From NCBI RefSeq assembly GCF_024519315.1, contig NZ_JANIIC010000034.1, positions 47,571-111,570 on the forward strand: DNA of 64,000 nt, read 5' to 3'. Both the position numbers and the translations under genes were made by a program. Of this stretch, positions 33,657-42,094 are shown piece after piece. Numbering within the stretch: the first letter of the stretch is position 1; every line of letters begins with the position of its first letter. The notes under the pieces are model-generated. The model worked only from the letters and a program-made list of their open reading frames with translations, was not told the origin of the DNA and searched no databases. The stretch comes from Streptomyces malaysiensis subsp. samsunensis (GTDB lineage Bacteria; Actinomycetota; Actinomycetes; Streptomycetales; Streptomycetaceae).

Positions 33657-33965
33657 ATGGCGGGACAGAAGATCCGCATCCGGCTCAAGGCTTACGACCA
33701 CGAGGTCATCGACTCCTCGGCGAAGAAGATCGTCGAGACGGTGACCCGGACTGGTGCGTCGGTCGCGGGCCCGGTGCCGCTGCCCACAGAGAAGAACGTG
33801 TACTGCGTCATCAAGTCGCCGCACAAGTACAAGGACTCGCGCGAGCACTTCGAGATGCGTACGCACAAGCGCCTCATCGACATCCTCGACCCCACGCCGA
33901 AGACGGTTGACTCGCTCATGCGTCTCGACCTGCCGGCCGGCGTCGACATCGAGATCAAGCTCTGA
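33657..33965 (+). CDS. rpsJ: 30S ribosomal protein S10
   Basis: A 102-residue S10, which also serves as NusE in antitermination. MAGQKIRIRLKAYDHEVIDSS and the loop HKRLIDILDPTPKTVDSLMRLDLPAGVDIEIKL (read in parts) are diagnostic. ATG at 33657 is chosen for the conserved N-terminus; the frame is open 81 bp further up, through the leader element. First gene of the S10 operon. Confidence 0.98.
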   Translation: MAGQKIRIRLKAYDHEVIDSSAKKIVETVTRTGASVAGPVPLPTEKNVYCVIKSPHKYKDSREHFEMRTHKRLIDILDPTPKTVDSLMRLDLPAGVDIEIKL

Positions 33966-33978
33966 GGTGACGCGCGAG

Positions 33979-34623
33979 ATGGCTAAGCAGATCAAGGGCG
34001 TCCTGGGCGAGAAGCTCGGTATGACGCAGGTGTGGGACGAGAACAACCGCGTCGTCCCGGTCACCGTCGTCAAGGCCGGTCCCTGCGTCGTTACCCAGGT
34101 CCGTACCGCTGACGCGGACGGCTACAGCGCCGTCCAGATCGCCTTCGGCGAGATCGACCCGCGCAAGGTGAACAAGCCCCTCAAGGGCCACTTCGCCAAG
34201 GCCGATGTGACCCCGCGCCGCCACCTGGTGGAGCTGCGTACCACCGACGCCGGTGAGTACACGCTCGGCCAGGAGGTCACGGCCGAGGTGTTCGAGTCCG
34301 GTGTCAAGGTCGACGTGACCGGCACCAGCAAGGGCAAGGGCACCGCCGGTGTCATGAAGCGCCACGGCTTCGCCGGCCTCGGCGCCGGCCACGGCACCCA
34401 GCGCAAGCACCGCTCGCCGGGCTCCATCGGTGGCTGCGCCACCCCGGGCCGCGTGTTCAAGGGCCTGCGCATGGCCGGCCGTATGGGCAATGAGCGGGTC
34501 ACCACCCAGAACCTGACCGTCCACGCCGTTGACGCGGAGAAGGGTCTGCTCCTGATCAAGGGAGCGGTTCCTGGTCCGAACGGCGGCCTCGTCCTGGTCC
34601 GCACCGCGGCCAAGGGGGCCTGA
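33979..34623 (+). CDS. rplC: 50S ribosomal protein L3
   Basis: A 214-residue L3 near the peptidyl-transferase centre. MAKQIKGVLGEKLGMTQVWDENN, the GTSKGKGTAGVMKRHGF loop and GSIGGCATPGRVFKG are typical. ATG at 33979 lies 13 bp after the rpsJ stop; an open extension upstream overlaps rpsJ and is not used. Confidence 0.97.
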   Translation: MAKQIKGVLGEKLGMTQVWDENNRVVPVTVVKAGPCVVTQVRTADADGYSAVQIAFGEIDPRKVNKPLKGHFAKADVTPRRHLVELRTTDAGEYTLGQEVTAEVFESGVKVDVTGTSKGKGTAGVMKRHGFAGLGAGHGTQRKHRSPGSIGGCATPGRVFKGLRMAGRMGNERVTTQNLTVHAVDAEKGLLLIKGAVPGPNGGLVLVRTAAKGA

Positions 34624-34633
34624 GGTAAAAGCC

Positions 34634-35293
34634 ATGACTACCAGTACCGTTGACATCCTTTCGCCGGCGGGCGACAAGGCCGGGTCCGTCGAGCTCCCCG
34701 CTGAGATCTTCGACGCGCAGGTCAGCGTTCCGCTGATCCACCAGGTCGTCGTCGCCCAGCTGGCAGCCGCCCGCCAGGGCACGCACAAGACCAAGACCCG
34801 CGGTGAGGTCCGGGGCGGTGGCAAGAAGCCGTACCGCCAGAAGGGCACCGGCCGCGCGCGCCAGGGTTCGACCCGCGCGCCGCAGTTCGCCGGCGGTGGC
34901 GTCGTGCACGGCCCCGTGCCGCGCGACTACAGCCAGCGCACCCCGAAGAAGATGAAGGCCGCCGCGCTGCGCGGTGCCCTCTCCGACCGGGCGCGTCACG
35001 AGCGGATCCACGTCGTGACCGGCGTGGTCGACGGCGAGATCTCCACCAAGGCCGCGAAGGCCCTGCTGGGCAAGATCAGCGAGCGCAAGAACGTGCTCCT
35101 GGTCGCCGAGCGGACCGACGAGGCCGCGTGGCTGTCCGCCCGCAACCTGCCCCAGGTGCACATCCTGGAGCCGGGCCAGCTGAACACGTACGACGTGCTC
35201 GTCTCCGACGACGTGGTCTTCACCAAGGCCGCCTTCGAGTCCTTCGTGGCTGGTCCCAAGGCCGCTGAGAAGACCGAAGGGAGCGCCGCCTGA
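34634..35293 (+). CDS. rplD: 50S ribosomal protein L4
   Basis: A 219-residue L4 with the exit-tunnel loop (KTRGEVRGGGKKPYRQKGTG, then ARQGSTRAPQF), whose mutations give macrolide resistance in other bacteria. L4 is the autoregulator of the S10 operon in E. coli. The stop overlaps the rplW start by one base (TGATG). Confidence 0.97.
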   Translation: MTTSTVDILSPAGDKAGSVELPAEIFDAQVSVPLIHQVVVAQLAAARQGTHKTKTRGEVRGGGKKPYRQKGTGRARQGSTRAPQFAGGGVVHGPVPRDYSQRTPKKMKAAALRGALSDRARHERIHVVTGVVDGEISTKAAKALLGKISERKNVLLVAERTDEAAWLSARNLPQVHILEPGQLNTYDVLVSDDVVFTKAAFESFVAGPKAAEKTEGSAA

Positions 35294-35619
35294 TGACTGA
35301 GGCGACCGCTGTCACCAGCAAGACCTTCACCGACCACCGCGACGTGCTCGTCAAGCCGGTGGTCTCGGAGAAGAGCTACGCGCTGCTGGACGAGAACAAG
35401 TACACGTTCATCGTCGACCCGCGCGCGAACAAGACCCAGATCAAGCAGGCCGTCGAGGCGGTCTTCTCGGTCAAGGTCACCGGGGTCAACACGATCAACC
35501 GGCAGGGCAAGCGCAAGCGCACCCGCACCGGTTTCGGCAAGCGCAAGGACACCAAGCGCGCCATCGTGACCCTCGCCGAGGGCGACCGTATCGACATCTT
35601 CGGCGGCCCGACCTCCTGA
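35293..35619 (+). CDS. rplW: 50S ribosomal protein L23
   Basis: A 108-residue L23, docking site for trigger factor and SRP at the tunnel exit. DVLVKPVVSEKSYALLDENKYTF, VNTINRQGKRKRTRTGFGKR and KRAIVTLAEGDRIDIF are conserved. Starts on the last base of the rplD stop. Confidence 0.97.
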   Translation: MTEATAVTSKTFTDHRDVLVKPVVSEKSYALLDENKYTFIVDPRANKTQIKQAVEAVFSVKVTGVNTINRQGKRKRTRTGFGKRKDTKRAIVTLAEGDRIDIFGGPTS

Positions 35620-35667
35620 CGGGGGCCGGAATCGTCCAGAAGTCCGGAATCTTCCGAGGACTGAGAA

Positions 35668-36504
35668 ATGGGTATCCGCAAGTACAAGCCGACGACCCCG
35701 GGCCGTCGTGGCTCCAGCGTCGCCGACTTCGTCGAGATCACGCGGTCCACGCCGGAGAAGTCGCTGGTCCGCCCGCTGCACAGCAAGGGTGGTCGTAACA
35801 ACGCCGGCCGCATCACGGTCCGCCACCAGGGTGGCGGTCACAAGCGTGCGTACCGCGTGATCGACTTCCGCCGTCACGACAAGGACGGCGTCCCGGCGAA
35901 GGTCGCGCACATCGAATACGACCCCAACCGCACCGCGCGCATCGCGCTGCTGCACTACGCCGACGGCGAGAAGCGCTACATCCTCGCCCCGCGTGGCCTG
36001 AAGCAGAACGACCGGATCGAGAACGGCCCCGGCGCCGACATCAAGCCCGGTAACAACCTCTCGCTGCGCAACATCCCGGTTGGTACCACGCTCCACGCCA
36101 TCGAGCTGCGGCCCGGCGGCGGCGCGAAGTTCGCCCGCTCCGCGGGTGCCTCCGTGCAGCTGCTGGCGAAGGAGGGCTCCATGGCCCACCTGCGCATGCC
36201 GTCCGGTGAGATCCGCCTGGTCGACGTCCGCTGCCGCGCCACCGTCGGCGAGGTCGGCAACGCCGAGCAGTCGAACATCAACTGGGGCAAGGCCGGCCGC
36301 ATGCGCTGGAAGGGCGTCCGCCCGACCGTTCGTGGTGTGGTCATGAACCCCGTCGACCACCCGCACGGTGGTGGTGAGGGCAAGACCTCCGGTGGTCGCC
36401 ACCCGGTCTCGCCGTGGGGTCAGAAGGAGGGCCGTACGCGCTCGCCGAAGAAGGCCAGCAACAAGTACATCGTCCGCCGCCGCAAGACGAACAAGAAGCG
36501 CTAG
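35668..36504 (+). CDS. rplB: 50S ribosomal protein L2
   Basis: A 278-residue L2, needed for subunit association and peptidyl transfer. MGIRKYKPTTPGRRGSS, the GGRNNAGRITVRHQGGGHKR block and the C-terminal MNPVDHPHGGGEGK with its conserved His are intact. It starts 48 bp after rplW behind a GGACTGAGAA site. Confidence 0.98.
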   Translation: MGIRKYKPTTPGRRGSSVADFVEITRSTPEKSLVRPLHSKGGRNNAGRITVRHQGGGHKRAYRVIDFRRHDKDGVPAKVAHIEYDPNRTARIALLHYADGEKRYILAPRGLKQNDRIENGPGADIKPGNNLSLRNIPVGTTLHAIELRPGGGAKFARSAGASVQLLAKEGSMAHLRMPSGEIRLVDVRCRATVGEVGNAEQSNINWGKAGRMRWKGVRPTVRGVVMNPVDHPHGGGEGKTSGGRHPVSPWGQKEGRTRSPKKASNKYIVRRRKTNKKR

Positions 36505-36516
36505 GAGCGGGTTCAG

Positions 36517-36798
36517 ATGCCGCGCAGTCTCAAGAAGGGGCCCTTCGTCGACGACCACCTGATCAAGAAGGTGGACACGCAGAACGAAGCAGGCACCAAG
36601 AACGTCATCAAGACCTGGTCCCGCCGCTCGATGATCGTCCCGGCCATGCTCGGCCACACGATCGCGGTGCACGACGGCCGCAAGCACGTCCCGGTGTTCG
36701 TCACCGAGTCGATGGTCGGCCACAAGCTCGGCGAGTTCGCGCCGACCCGCACCTTCCGCGGCCATGAGAAGGACGACCGCAAGTCGCGTCGTCGCTGA
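36517..36798 (+). CDS. rpsS: 30S ribosomal protein S19
   Basis: A 93-residue S19 in the 30S head. MPRSLKKGPFVDDHLIKKV, WSRRSMIVPAMLGHTIAVHDGRKHVPVFV (read in parts) and GEFAPTRTFRGHEKDDRKSRRR are conserved. It lies 12 bp after rplB. Confidence 0.98.
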   Translation: MPRSLKKGPFVDDHLIKKVDTQNEAGTKNVIKTWSRRSMIVPAMLGHTIAVHDGRKHVPVFVTESMVGHKLGEFAPTRTFRGHEKDDRKSRRR

Positions 36799-36841
36799 TC
36801 AGCGGAGTGCGAAGACTATGACTGACACCGAAGGGACAACC

Positions 36842-37189
36842 ATGGAAGCCAGGGCCCAGGCGCGGTACATCCGCGTCACGCCCATGAAGGCCCGCCGCGT
36901 GGTGGACCTCATCCGTGGCATGAGCGCCACGGAGGCTCAGGCGGTCCTGCGTTTCGCCCCGCAGGCCGCGAGCGTGCCGGTCGGCAAGGTGCTGGACAGC
37001 GCCATCGCCAACGCCGCGCACAACTACGACCACACCGACGCCGACAGCCTCTTCATCTCCGAGGCGTACGTCGACGAGGGCCCGACCCTGAAGCGGTTCC
37101 GTCCGCGTGCCCAGGGGCGTGCCTACCGGATCCGCAAGCGGACCAGCCACATCACCGTGGTCGTCAGCAGCAAGGAAGGAACCCGGTAA
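36842..37189 (+). CDS. rplV: 50S ribosomal protein L22
   Basis: A 115-residue L22 lining the exit tunnel. MEARAQARYIRVTPMKARRV and LKRFRPRAQGRAYRIRKRTSHITVV (in parts) are typical. ATG at 36842 is preferred: GAAGGGAC lies 7 bp before it and it matches the length of Streptomyces L22. An in-frame ATG at 36818 would add eight residues (MTDTEGTT). The stop overlaps rpsC by one base (TAATG). Confidence 0.95.
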   Translation: MEARAQARYIRVTPMKARRVVDLIRGMSATEAQAVLRFAPQAASVPVGKVLDSAIANAAHNYDHTDADSLFISEAYVDEGPTLKRFRPRAQGRAYRIRKRTSHITVVVSSKEGTR

Positions 37190-38016
37190 TGGGCCAGAAG
37201 GTAAACCCGCACGGGTTCCGGCTCGGCATCACCACCGACTTCAAGTCGCGCTGGTACGCCGACAAGCTGTACAAGGACTACGTCAAGGAAGACGTCGCCA
37301 TCCGCCGGATGATGACGAAGGGCATGGAGCGCGCCGGTATCTCCAAGGTGGAGATCGAGCGCACCCGTGACCGCGTCCGCGTCGACATCCACACCGCCCG
37401 GCCGGGCATCGTCATCGGCCGCCGCGGCGCGGAGGCCGACCGTATCCGCGGCGAGCTGGAGAAGCTGACCGGCAAGCAGGTGCAGCTGAACATCCTCGAG
37501 GTCAAGAACCCCGAGATCGATGCTCAGCTGGTGGCCCAGGCCGTCGCCGAGCAGCTCTCCTCCCGCGTCTCCTTCCGTCGTGCGATGCGCAAGTCGATGC
37601 AGAGCTCGATGAAGGCCGGCGCCAAGGGCATCAAGATCCAGTGCGGTGGCCGTCTCGGCGGCGCCGAGATGTCCCGCTCGGAGTTCTACCGCGAGGGCCG
37701 TGTGCCCCTGCACACGCTCCGGGCCAACGTCGACTACGGCTTCTTCGAGGCCCGTACGACCTTCGGCCGCATCGGCGTCAAGGTGTGGATCTACAAGGGC
37801 GATGTGAAGAACATCGCCGAGGTCCGCGCCGAGAACGCCGCCGCCCGCGCCGGCAACCGCCCGTCGCGCGGTGGCAGCGACCGCCCGCAGCGCCGTGGTG
37901 GCGAGCGCGGTGGCCGTGGCCGTAAGCCGCAGCAGCAGCAGAGCGCTCCCGCCGAGGCCCCCAAGGCCGAGGCCACCGCCGCTCCGGCTGCTGAGAGCAC
38001 CGGAACGGAGGCCTGA
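37189..38016 (+). CDS. rpsC: 30S ribosomal protein S3
   Basis: A 275-residue S3 at the mRNA entry site. MGQKVNPHGFRLGI, the KH-domain part GIVIGRRGAEADRIRGELEKL and AEMSRSEFYREGRVPLHTLRA are present. The C-terminus is a long Arg/Gly/Gln-rich and then Ala/Glu-rich tail (from about residue 225) typical of actinobacteria. Starts inside the rplV stop. Confidence 0.98.
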   Translation: MGQKVNPHGFRLGITTDFKSRWYADKLYKDYVKEDVAIRRMMTKGMERAGISKVEIERTRDRVRVDIHTARPGIVIGRRGAEADRIRGELEKLTGKQVQLNILEVKNPEIDAQLVAQAVAEQLSSRVSFRRAMRKSMQSSMKAGAKGIKIQCGGRLGGAEMSRSEFYREGRVPLHTLRANVDYGFFEARTTFGRIGVKVWIYKGDVKNIAEVRAENAAARAGNRPSRGGSDRPQRRGGERGGRGRKPQQQQSAPAEAPKAEATAAPAAESTGTEA

Positions 38017-38021
38017 CCGAC

Positions 38022-38441
38022 ATGCTGATCCCTCGCAGGGTCAAGCACCGCAAGCAGCACCACCCCAAGCGGTCCGGTATGGCCAAGGGCGGTACGGAGC
38101 TGGCGTTCGGCGAGTACGGCATCCAGGCCGTCACCCCGGCGTACGTCACCAACCGTCAGATCGAGGCCGCTCGTATCGCGATGACCCGCCACATCAAGCG
38201 TGGCGGCAAGGTCTGGATCAACATCTACCCGGACCGTCCGCTGACGAAGAAGCCTGCCGAGACCCGTATGGGTTCCGGTAAGGGTTCGCCGGAGTGGTGG
38301 ATCGCGAACGTCAAGCCCGGTCGGGTGATGTTCGAGCTGTCCTACCCGAACGAGAAGACTGCGCGTGAGGCGCTCACCCGCGCTGCTCACAAGCTCCCGA
38401 TGAAGTGCCGGATCGTTCGGCGCGAGGCAGGTGAGTCGTGA
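38022..38441 (+). CDS. rplP: 50S ribosomal protein L16
   Basis: A 139-residue L16 that positions A-site tRNA. MLIPRRVKHRKQHHPKRSG, GGKVWINIYPDRPLTKKPAETRMG (in parts) and GKGSPEWWIANVKPGRVMFEL are conserved. The stop overlaps the rpmC ATG by one base. Confidence 0.98.
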   Translation: MLIPRRVKHRKQHHPKRSGMAKGGTELAFGEYGIQAVTPAYVTNRQIEAARIAMTRHIKRGGKVWINIYPDRPLTKKPAETRMGSGKGSPEWWIANVKPGRVMFELSYPNEKTAREALTRAAHKLPMKCRIVRREAGES

Positions 38442-38665
38442 TGGCGGCCGGTACCAAGGCGTCCGAGCTGCGTGAGCTGAACAACGAGGACCTCGTTGGC
38501 AAGCTCCGTGAGGCCAAGGAAGAGCTGTTCAACCTCCGCTTCCAGGCGGCCACCGGACAGCTCGAGAACCACGGCCGGCTGAAGGCCGTCCGCAAGGACA
38601 TCGCCCGGATCTACACCCTGATGCGGGAGCGCGAGCTCGGCATCGAGACGGTGGAGAGCGCCTGA
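38441..38665 (+). CDS. rpmC: 50S ribosomal protein L29
   Basis: A 74-residue L29 near the tunnel exit. ASELRELNNEDLVGKLREAKEELFNLRFQAATGQLEN (in parts) is typical. ATG at 38441 (TGATG overlap with rplP) gives the normal length. The GTG one codon earlier is an alternative. Confidence 0.95.
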   Translation: MAAGTKASELRELNNEDLVGKLREAKEELFNLRFQAATGQLENHGRLKAVRKDIARIYTLMRERELGIETVESA

Positions 38666-38952
38666 TGAGCGAGACGAATGTGACTGAGAACGCAACGCAG
38701 AACCGCGGCTTCCGCAAGACCCGTGAGGGTCTGGTCGTCAGCGACAAGATGGACAAGACCGTCGTCGTCGCCGTCGAGGACCGCGTCAAGCACGCGCTGT
38801 ACGGCAAGGTCATCCGCCGTACCAACAAGCTCAAGGCGCACGACGAGCAGAACGCCGCGGGTGTCGGCGACCGCGTCCTCCTGATGGAGACCCGGCCGCT
38901 GTCCGCGACCAAGCGCTGGCGCGTCGTCGAGATCCTCGAGAAGGCCAAGTAA
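38665..38952 (+). CDS. rpsQ: 30S ribosomal protein S17
   Basis: A 95-residue S17. The core GLVVSDKMDKTVVVAVEDRVKHALYGKVIRRTNKLKAHDEQN (in parts) is conserved after a 16-residue variable N-terminus. It overlaps rpmC by one base (TGATG). Last gene before a 99-bp gap holding two hairpins. Confidence 0.97.
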   Translation: MSETNVTENATQNRGFRKTREGLVVSDKMDKTVVVAVEDRVKHALYGKVIRRTNKLKAHDEQNAAGVGDRVLLMETRPLSATKRWRVVEILEKAK

Positions 38953-38954
38953 TT

Positions 38955-39023
38955 CCTGCGGGGATTCCCCCGCAGGCAGTTCCGCCAGGCTCGGCGGGGG
39001 CCTGATCCATCAGGCCCCCGCCG
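38955..39023 (+). terminator. Two consecutive hairpins between rpsQ and rplN
   Basis: Hairpin 1, 38955-38976: 9-bp stem CCTGCGGGG/CCCCGCAGG, loop ATTC. Hairpin 2, 38992-39023: 14-bp stem, core GGCGGGGGCCTGA with its exact complement, loop TCCA. No T-run follows. They sit at the S10/spc operon boundary and may be a partial terminator, an RNase III-type site or a regulatory leader. Confidence 0.7.
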
Positions 39024-39051
39024 GGAACCGGCAGACGATCAGGAGATAGAC

Positions 39052-39420
39052 GTGATCCAGCAGGAGTCGCGACTGCGTGTCGCCGACAACACGGGCGCGA
39101 AGGAGATCCTTTGCATCCGTGTTCTCGGTGGCTCCGGTCGCCGCTACGCGGGCATTGGTGACGTCATCGTCGCCACCGTCAAGGACGCGATCCCCGGTGG
39201 CAACGTGAAGAAGGGTGACGTCGTCAAGGCGGTCATCGTGCGCACCGTCAAGGAGCGCCGCCGCCCGGACGGTTCGTACATCCGCTTCGACGAGAACGCG
39301 GCCGTCATCCTCAAGAACGATGGCGACCCCCGCGGCACCCGTATCTTCGGCCCGGTGGGCCGTGAGCTGCGCGAGAAGAAGTTCATGAAGATCATCTCCC
39401 TCGCGCCGGAGGTGCTGTAA
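39052..39420 (+). CDS. rplN: 50S ribosomal protein L14
   Basis: A 122-residue L14 at the subunit interface. MIQQESRLRVADNTGAKEIL, GGSGRRYAGIGDVIVATVKDA and FGPVGRELREKKFMKIISLAPEVL (in parts) are diagnostic. GTG at 39052 follows CAGGAGA. First gene of the spc-type operon. Confidence 0.98.
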   Translation: MIQQESRLRVADNTGAKEILCIRVLGGSGRRYAGIGDVIVATVKDAIPGGNVKKGDVVKAVIVRTVKERRRPDGSYIRFDENAAVILKNDGDPRGTRIFGPVGRELREKKFMKIISLAPEVL

Positions 39421-39423
39421 CCG

Positions 39424-39747
39424 ATGAAGATCAAGAAGGGCGACCTGGTCCAGGTCATCACCGGTAAGGACAAGGGCAAGCAGGGCAAGGTCATCGCGGC
39501 CTTCCCGCGCGAGGACCGCGTCCTGGTCGAGGGTGTCAACCGGGTCAAGAAGCACACCAAGGCCGGACAGACCGCTCGTGGTTCGAAGACCGGCGGCATC
39601 GTGACGACCGAGGCCCCGATCCACGTGAGCAATGTGCAGCTCGTGGTGGAGAAGGACGGCAAGAAGGTCGTCACCCGCGTCGGATACCGCTTCGACGACG
39701 AGGGCAACAAGATCCGCGTTGCCAAGCGGACCGGTGAGGACATCTGA
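39424..39747 (+). CDS. rplX: 50S ribosomal protein L24
   Basis: A 107-residue L24, an assembly-initiator protein. MKIKKGDLVQVITGKDKGKQGKV is its KOW motif, followed by VLVEGVNRVKKHTK and TTEAPIHVSNVQLV. ATG at 39424, 3 bp after rplN; TGATG overlap with rplE. Confidence 0.98.
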   Translation: MKIKKGDLVQVITGKDKGKQGKVIAAFPREDRVLVEGVNRVKKHTKAGQTARGSKTGGIVTTEAPIHVSNVQLVVEKDGKKVVTRVGYRFDDEGNKIRVAKRTGEDI

Positions 39748-40307
39748 TGACTGCCACCACCACTGCACCGCGCCTCAAGGCGCGCTACCGCGAAGAGATC
39801 CAGGGCAAGCTGCAGGAGCAGTTCTCCTACGAGAACGTCATGCAGATCCCGGGTCTGACCAAGGTCGTGGTCAACATGGGTGTGGGCGACGCCGCCCGCG
39901 ACTCCAAGCTGATCGAGGGCGCCATCCGCGACCTCGCCACGATCACCGGCCAGAAGCCCGCCGTCACCAAGGCCCGTAAGTCCATCGCGCAGTTCAAGCT
40001 GCGTGAGGGCCAGCCGATCGGCGCCCACGTCACCCTCCGCGGTGACCGCATGTGGGAGTTCCTGGACCGCCTGGTGTCGCTCGCGCTGCCGCGCATCCGC
40101 GACTTCCGCGGTCTGTCGCCGAAGCAGTTCGACGGCCGGGGCAACTACACCTTCGGTCTCACGGAGCAGGTCATGTTCCACGAGATCGACCAGGACAAGA
40201 TCGACCGCGTCCGGGGTATGGACATCACCGTGGTGACCACGGCGACCAACGACGAAGAGGGCCGCGCCCTGCTGCGTCACCTCGGCTTCCCGTTCAAGGA
40301 GGCGTGA
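39747..40307 (+). CDS. rplE: 50S ribosomal protein L5
   Basis: A 186-residue L5 that binds 5S rRNA. YENVMQIPGLTKVVVNMGVGDA, KPAVTKARKSIAQFKLREGQPIGAHVTLRG (in parts) and DFRGLSPKQFDGRGNYTFGL are conserved. The start overlaps the rplX stop. Confidence 0.98.
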   Translation: MTATTTAPRLKARYREEIQGKLQEQFSYENVMQIPGLTKVVVNMGVGDAARDSKLIEGAIRDLATITGQKPAVTKARKSIAQFKLREGQPIGAHVTLRGDRMWEFLDRLVSLALPRIRDFRGLSPKQFDGRGNYTFGLTEQVMFHEIDQDKIDRVRGMDITVVTTATNDEEGRALLRHLGFPFKEA

Positions 40308-40310
40308 GCC

Positions 40311-40496
40311 GTGGCGAAGAAGGCTCTCATTGCCAAGGCCGCCCGCAAGCCCAAGTTCGGCGTGCGTGGGTACACGCGCTGCCAGCGCTGCGGACGTCCG
40401 CACTCCGTGTACCGCAAGTTCGGCCTGTGCCGCGTGTGCCTTCGTGAGATGGCTCACCGTGGCGAGCTGCCGGGCGTGACCAAGAGCTCCTGGTAA
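40311..40496 (+). CDS. rpsZ: 30S ribosomal protein S14, zinc-binding type
   Basis: A 61-residue short S14. Two Cys pairs (CQRC and CRVC) mark the zinc-containing form; a second, zinc-free S14 elsewhere and under Zur control is usual in Streptomyces. GTG at 40311 lies behind AAGGAGG at the rplE end. Followed by a 209-bp gap with a small hairpin (40497-40514) and a TAGAGT (40567-40572) that could be a -10 without a good -35. Confidence 0.96.
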   Translation: MAKKALIAKAARKPKFGVRGYTRCQRCGRPHSVYRKFGLCRVCLREMAHRGELPGVTKSSW

Positions 40497-40705
40497 TCCG
40501 TCCAAACGGACGGATACCGGGCTCTCGGTAAGCAAATGGATGGCGAGGCCCATCCGTCCGCTCCCGTAGAGTGGAACGGTTGGGCGCTCGCCGCCCAGAA
40601 TCCTTACTACGCCGTAGGTCCCCGCGCCGCACCCGTGCCCGCCAGTGAGTGGGTGAGAGGGATGGCGCATACAGGAAACCCCGGCGAGAGAGGCCGAAGG
40701 CCATC

Positions 40706-41104
40706 ATGACCATGACCGATCCGATCGCAGACATGCTGACGCGTCTGCGAAACGCGAACTCGGCGTACCACGACTCCGTCGTGATGCCCCACAGCAAGAT
40801 CAAGTCGCATATCGCGGAGATCCTCCAGCAGGAGGGCTACATCACCGGCTGGAAGGTCGAGGACGCCGAGGTCGGCAAGAACCTCACCCTCGAGCTGAAG
40901 TTCGGCCCGAACCGCGAGCGCTCGATCGCCGGCATCAAGCGGATTTCGAAGCCGGGTCTGCGGGTCTACGCAAAGTCCACCAACCTGCCGAAGGTGCTCG
41001 GCGGCCTGGGCGTGGCGATCATCTCCACGTCGCACGGGCTCCTCACCGACAAGCAGGCCGGCAAGAAGGGCGTGGGTGGGGAAGTCCTCGCCTACGTCTG
41101 GTAA
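40706..41104 (+). CDS. rpsH: 30S ribosomal protein S8
   Basis: A 132-residue S8, the translational repressor of the spc operon in E. coli. MTMTDPIADMLTRLRNANSAYHD and STNLPKVLGGLGVAIISTSHG are conserved. ATG at 40706 matches family length; an upstream in-frame ATG (40649) would add 19 unlike residues. Confidence 0.97.
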   Translation: MTMTDPIADMLTRLRNANSAYHDSVVMPHSKIKSHIAEILQQEGYITGWKVEDAEVGKNLTLELKFGPNRERSIAGIKRISKPGLRVYAKSTNLPKVLGGLGVAIISTSHGLLTDKQAGKKGVGGEVLAYVW

Positions 41105-41124
41105 CCAGGGAACGGAGGAAGCAC

Positions 41125-41664
41125 ATGTCGCGCATTGGCAAGCTGCCCATCCAGGTTCCCGCTGGTGTGGACGTCACCATCGATGGCCGCACGGTCGCCG
41201 TGAAGGGTCCCAAGGGCTCTCTCTCGCACACCGTCGCCGCGCCGATCGAGGTCGCCCAGGGTGAGGACAACGTGCTCGTTGTCAGCCGCCCCAACGACGA
41301 GCGTCAGAACAAGGCCCTGCACGGCCTGTCCCGCACGCTGGTGGCGAACATGATCACTGGCGTGACCCAGGGCTACAGCAAGGCGCTCGAGATCAGCGGT
41401 GTGGGTTACCGCGTCCAGGCCAAGGGCTCCAACCTGGAGTTCTCCCTGGGCTACAGCCACCCGATCCTGGTCGAGGCCCCCGAGGGCATCACCTTCAAGG
41501 TGGAGTCCCCGACCAAGCTGAGCGTCGAGGGCATCGACAAGCAGAAGGTCGGCGAGGTCGCCGCGAACATCCGCAAGCTGCGCAAGCCCGACCCGTACAA
41601 GGCCAAGGGCGTGAAGTACGCGGGCGAGGTCATCCGCCGCAAGGTCGGAAAGGCTGGTAAGTAA
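41125..41664 (+). CDS. rplF: 50S ribosomal protein L6
   Basis: A 179-residue L6 with two similar halves. MSRIGKLPIQVPAGVDVTIDG and the signature GVGYRVQAKGSNLEFSLGYSHPI (in parts) with the C-terminal PDPYKAKGVKYAGEVIRRKVGKAGK are present. ATG at 41125 after GGAGGAAGC. Confidence 0.98.
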   Translation: MSRIGKLPIQVPAGVDVTIDGRTVAVKGPKGSLSHTVAAPIEVAQGEDNVLVVSRPNDERQNKALHGLSRTLVANMITGVTQGYSKALEISGVGYRVQAKGSNLEFSLGYSHPILVEAPEGITFKVESPTKLSVEGIDKQKVGEVAANIRKLRKPDPYKAKGVKYAGEVIRRKVGKAGK

Positions 41665-41667
41665 GCC

Positions 41668-42051
41668 ATGGCATACGGTGTGAAGATCGCCAAGGGCAAC
41701 GCCCGCAAGGCCGCTGCCGTCAAGCGGCGTCACATCCGCGTCCGCAAGCGGGTCTCCGGTACGCCGGCCCGTCCCCGCCTCGTGGTGACGCGGTCCAACC
41801 GTCACATGGTGGCGCAGGTCATCGACGACATCGCGGGCCACACCCTGGCCTCGGCGTCGACGCTGGACAGCTCCATCCGGGCGGCTGAGGGCGACAAGAG
41901 CGCCCAGGCGCAGCAGGTCGGCGCCCTGGTGGCCGAGCGGGCGAAGGCCGCGGGCATCGAGGCCGTCGTGTTCGACCGCGGTGGCAACCAGTACGCCGGG
42001 CGGATCGCCGCTCTGGCGGACGCCGCCCGCGAGGCCGGGCTGAAGTTCTGA
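41668..42051 (+). CDS. rplR: 50S ribosomal protein L18
   Basis: A 127-residue L18 that binds 5S rRNA with L5. RKRVSGTPARPRLVVTRSNRHMVAQVIDD (in parts) and GIEAVVFDRGGNQYAGRIAALADAAREAGLKF (in parts) are conserved. It starts 3 bp after rplF. Confidence 0.97.
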   Translation: MAYGVKIAKGNARKAAAVKRRHIRVRKRVSGTPARPRLVVTRSNRHMVAQVIDDIAGHTLASASTLDSSIRAAEGDKSAQAQQVGALVAERAKAAGIEAVVFDRGGNQYAGRIAALADAAREAGLKF

Positions 42052-42094
42052 GCCCCGGTTCCAACGCAAAGCGGAAACGAGAGAGGTAAATCCA

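Noticed and set aside
40544..40572. Promoter between rpsZ and rpsH
   Set aside because: A TAGAGT is present at 40567 but no -35-like hexamer at the right distance; mentioned under rpsZ only.
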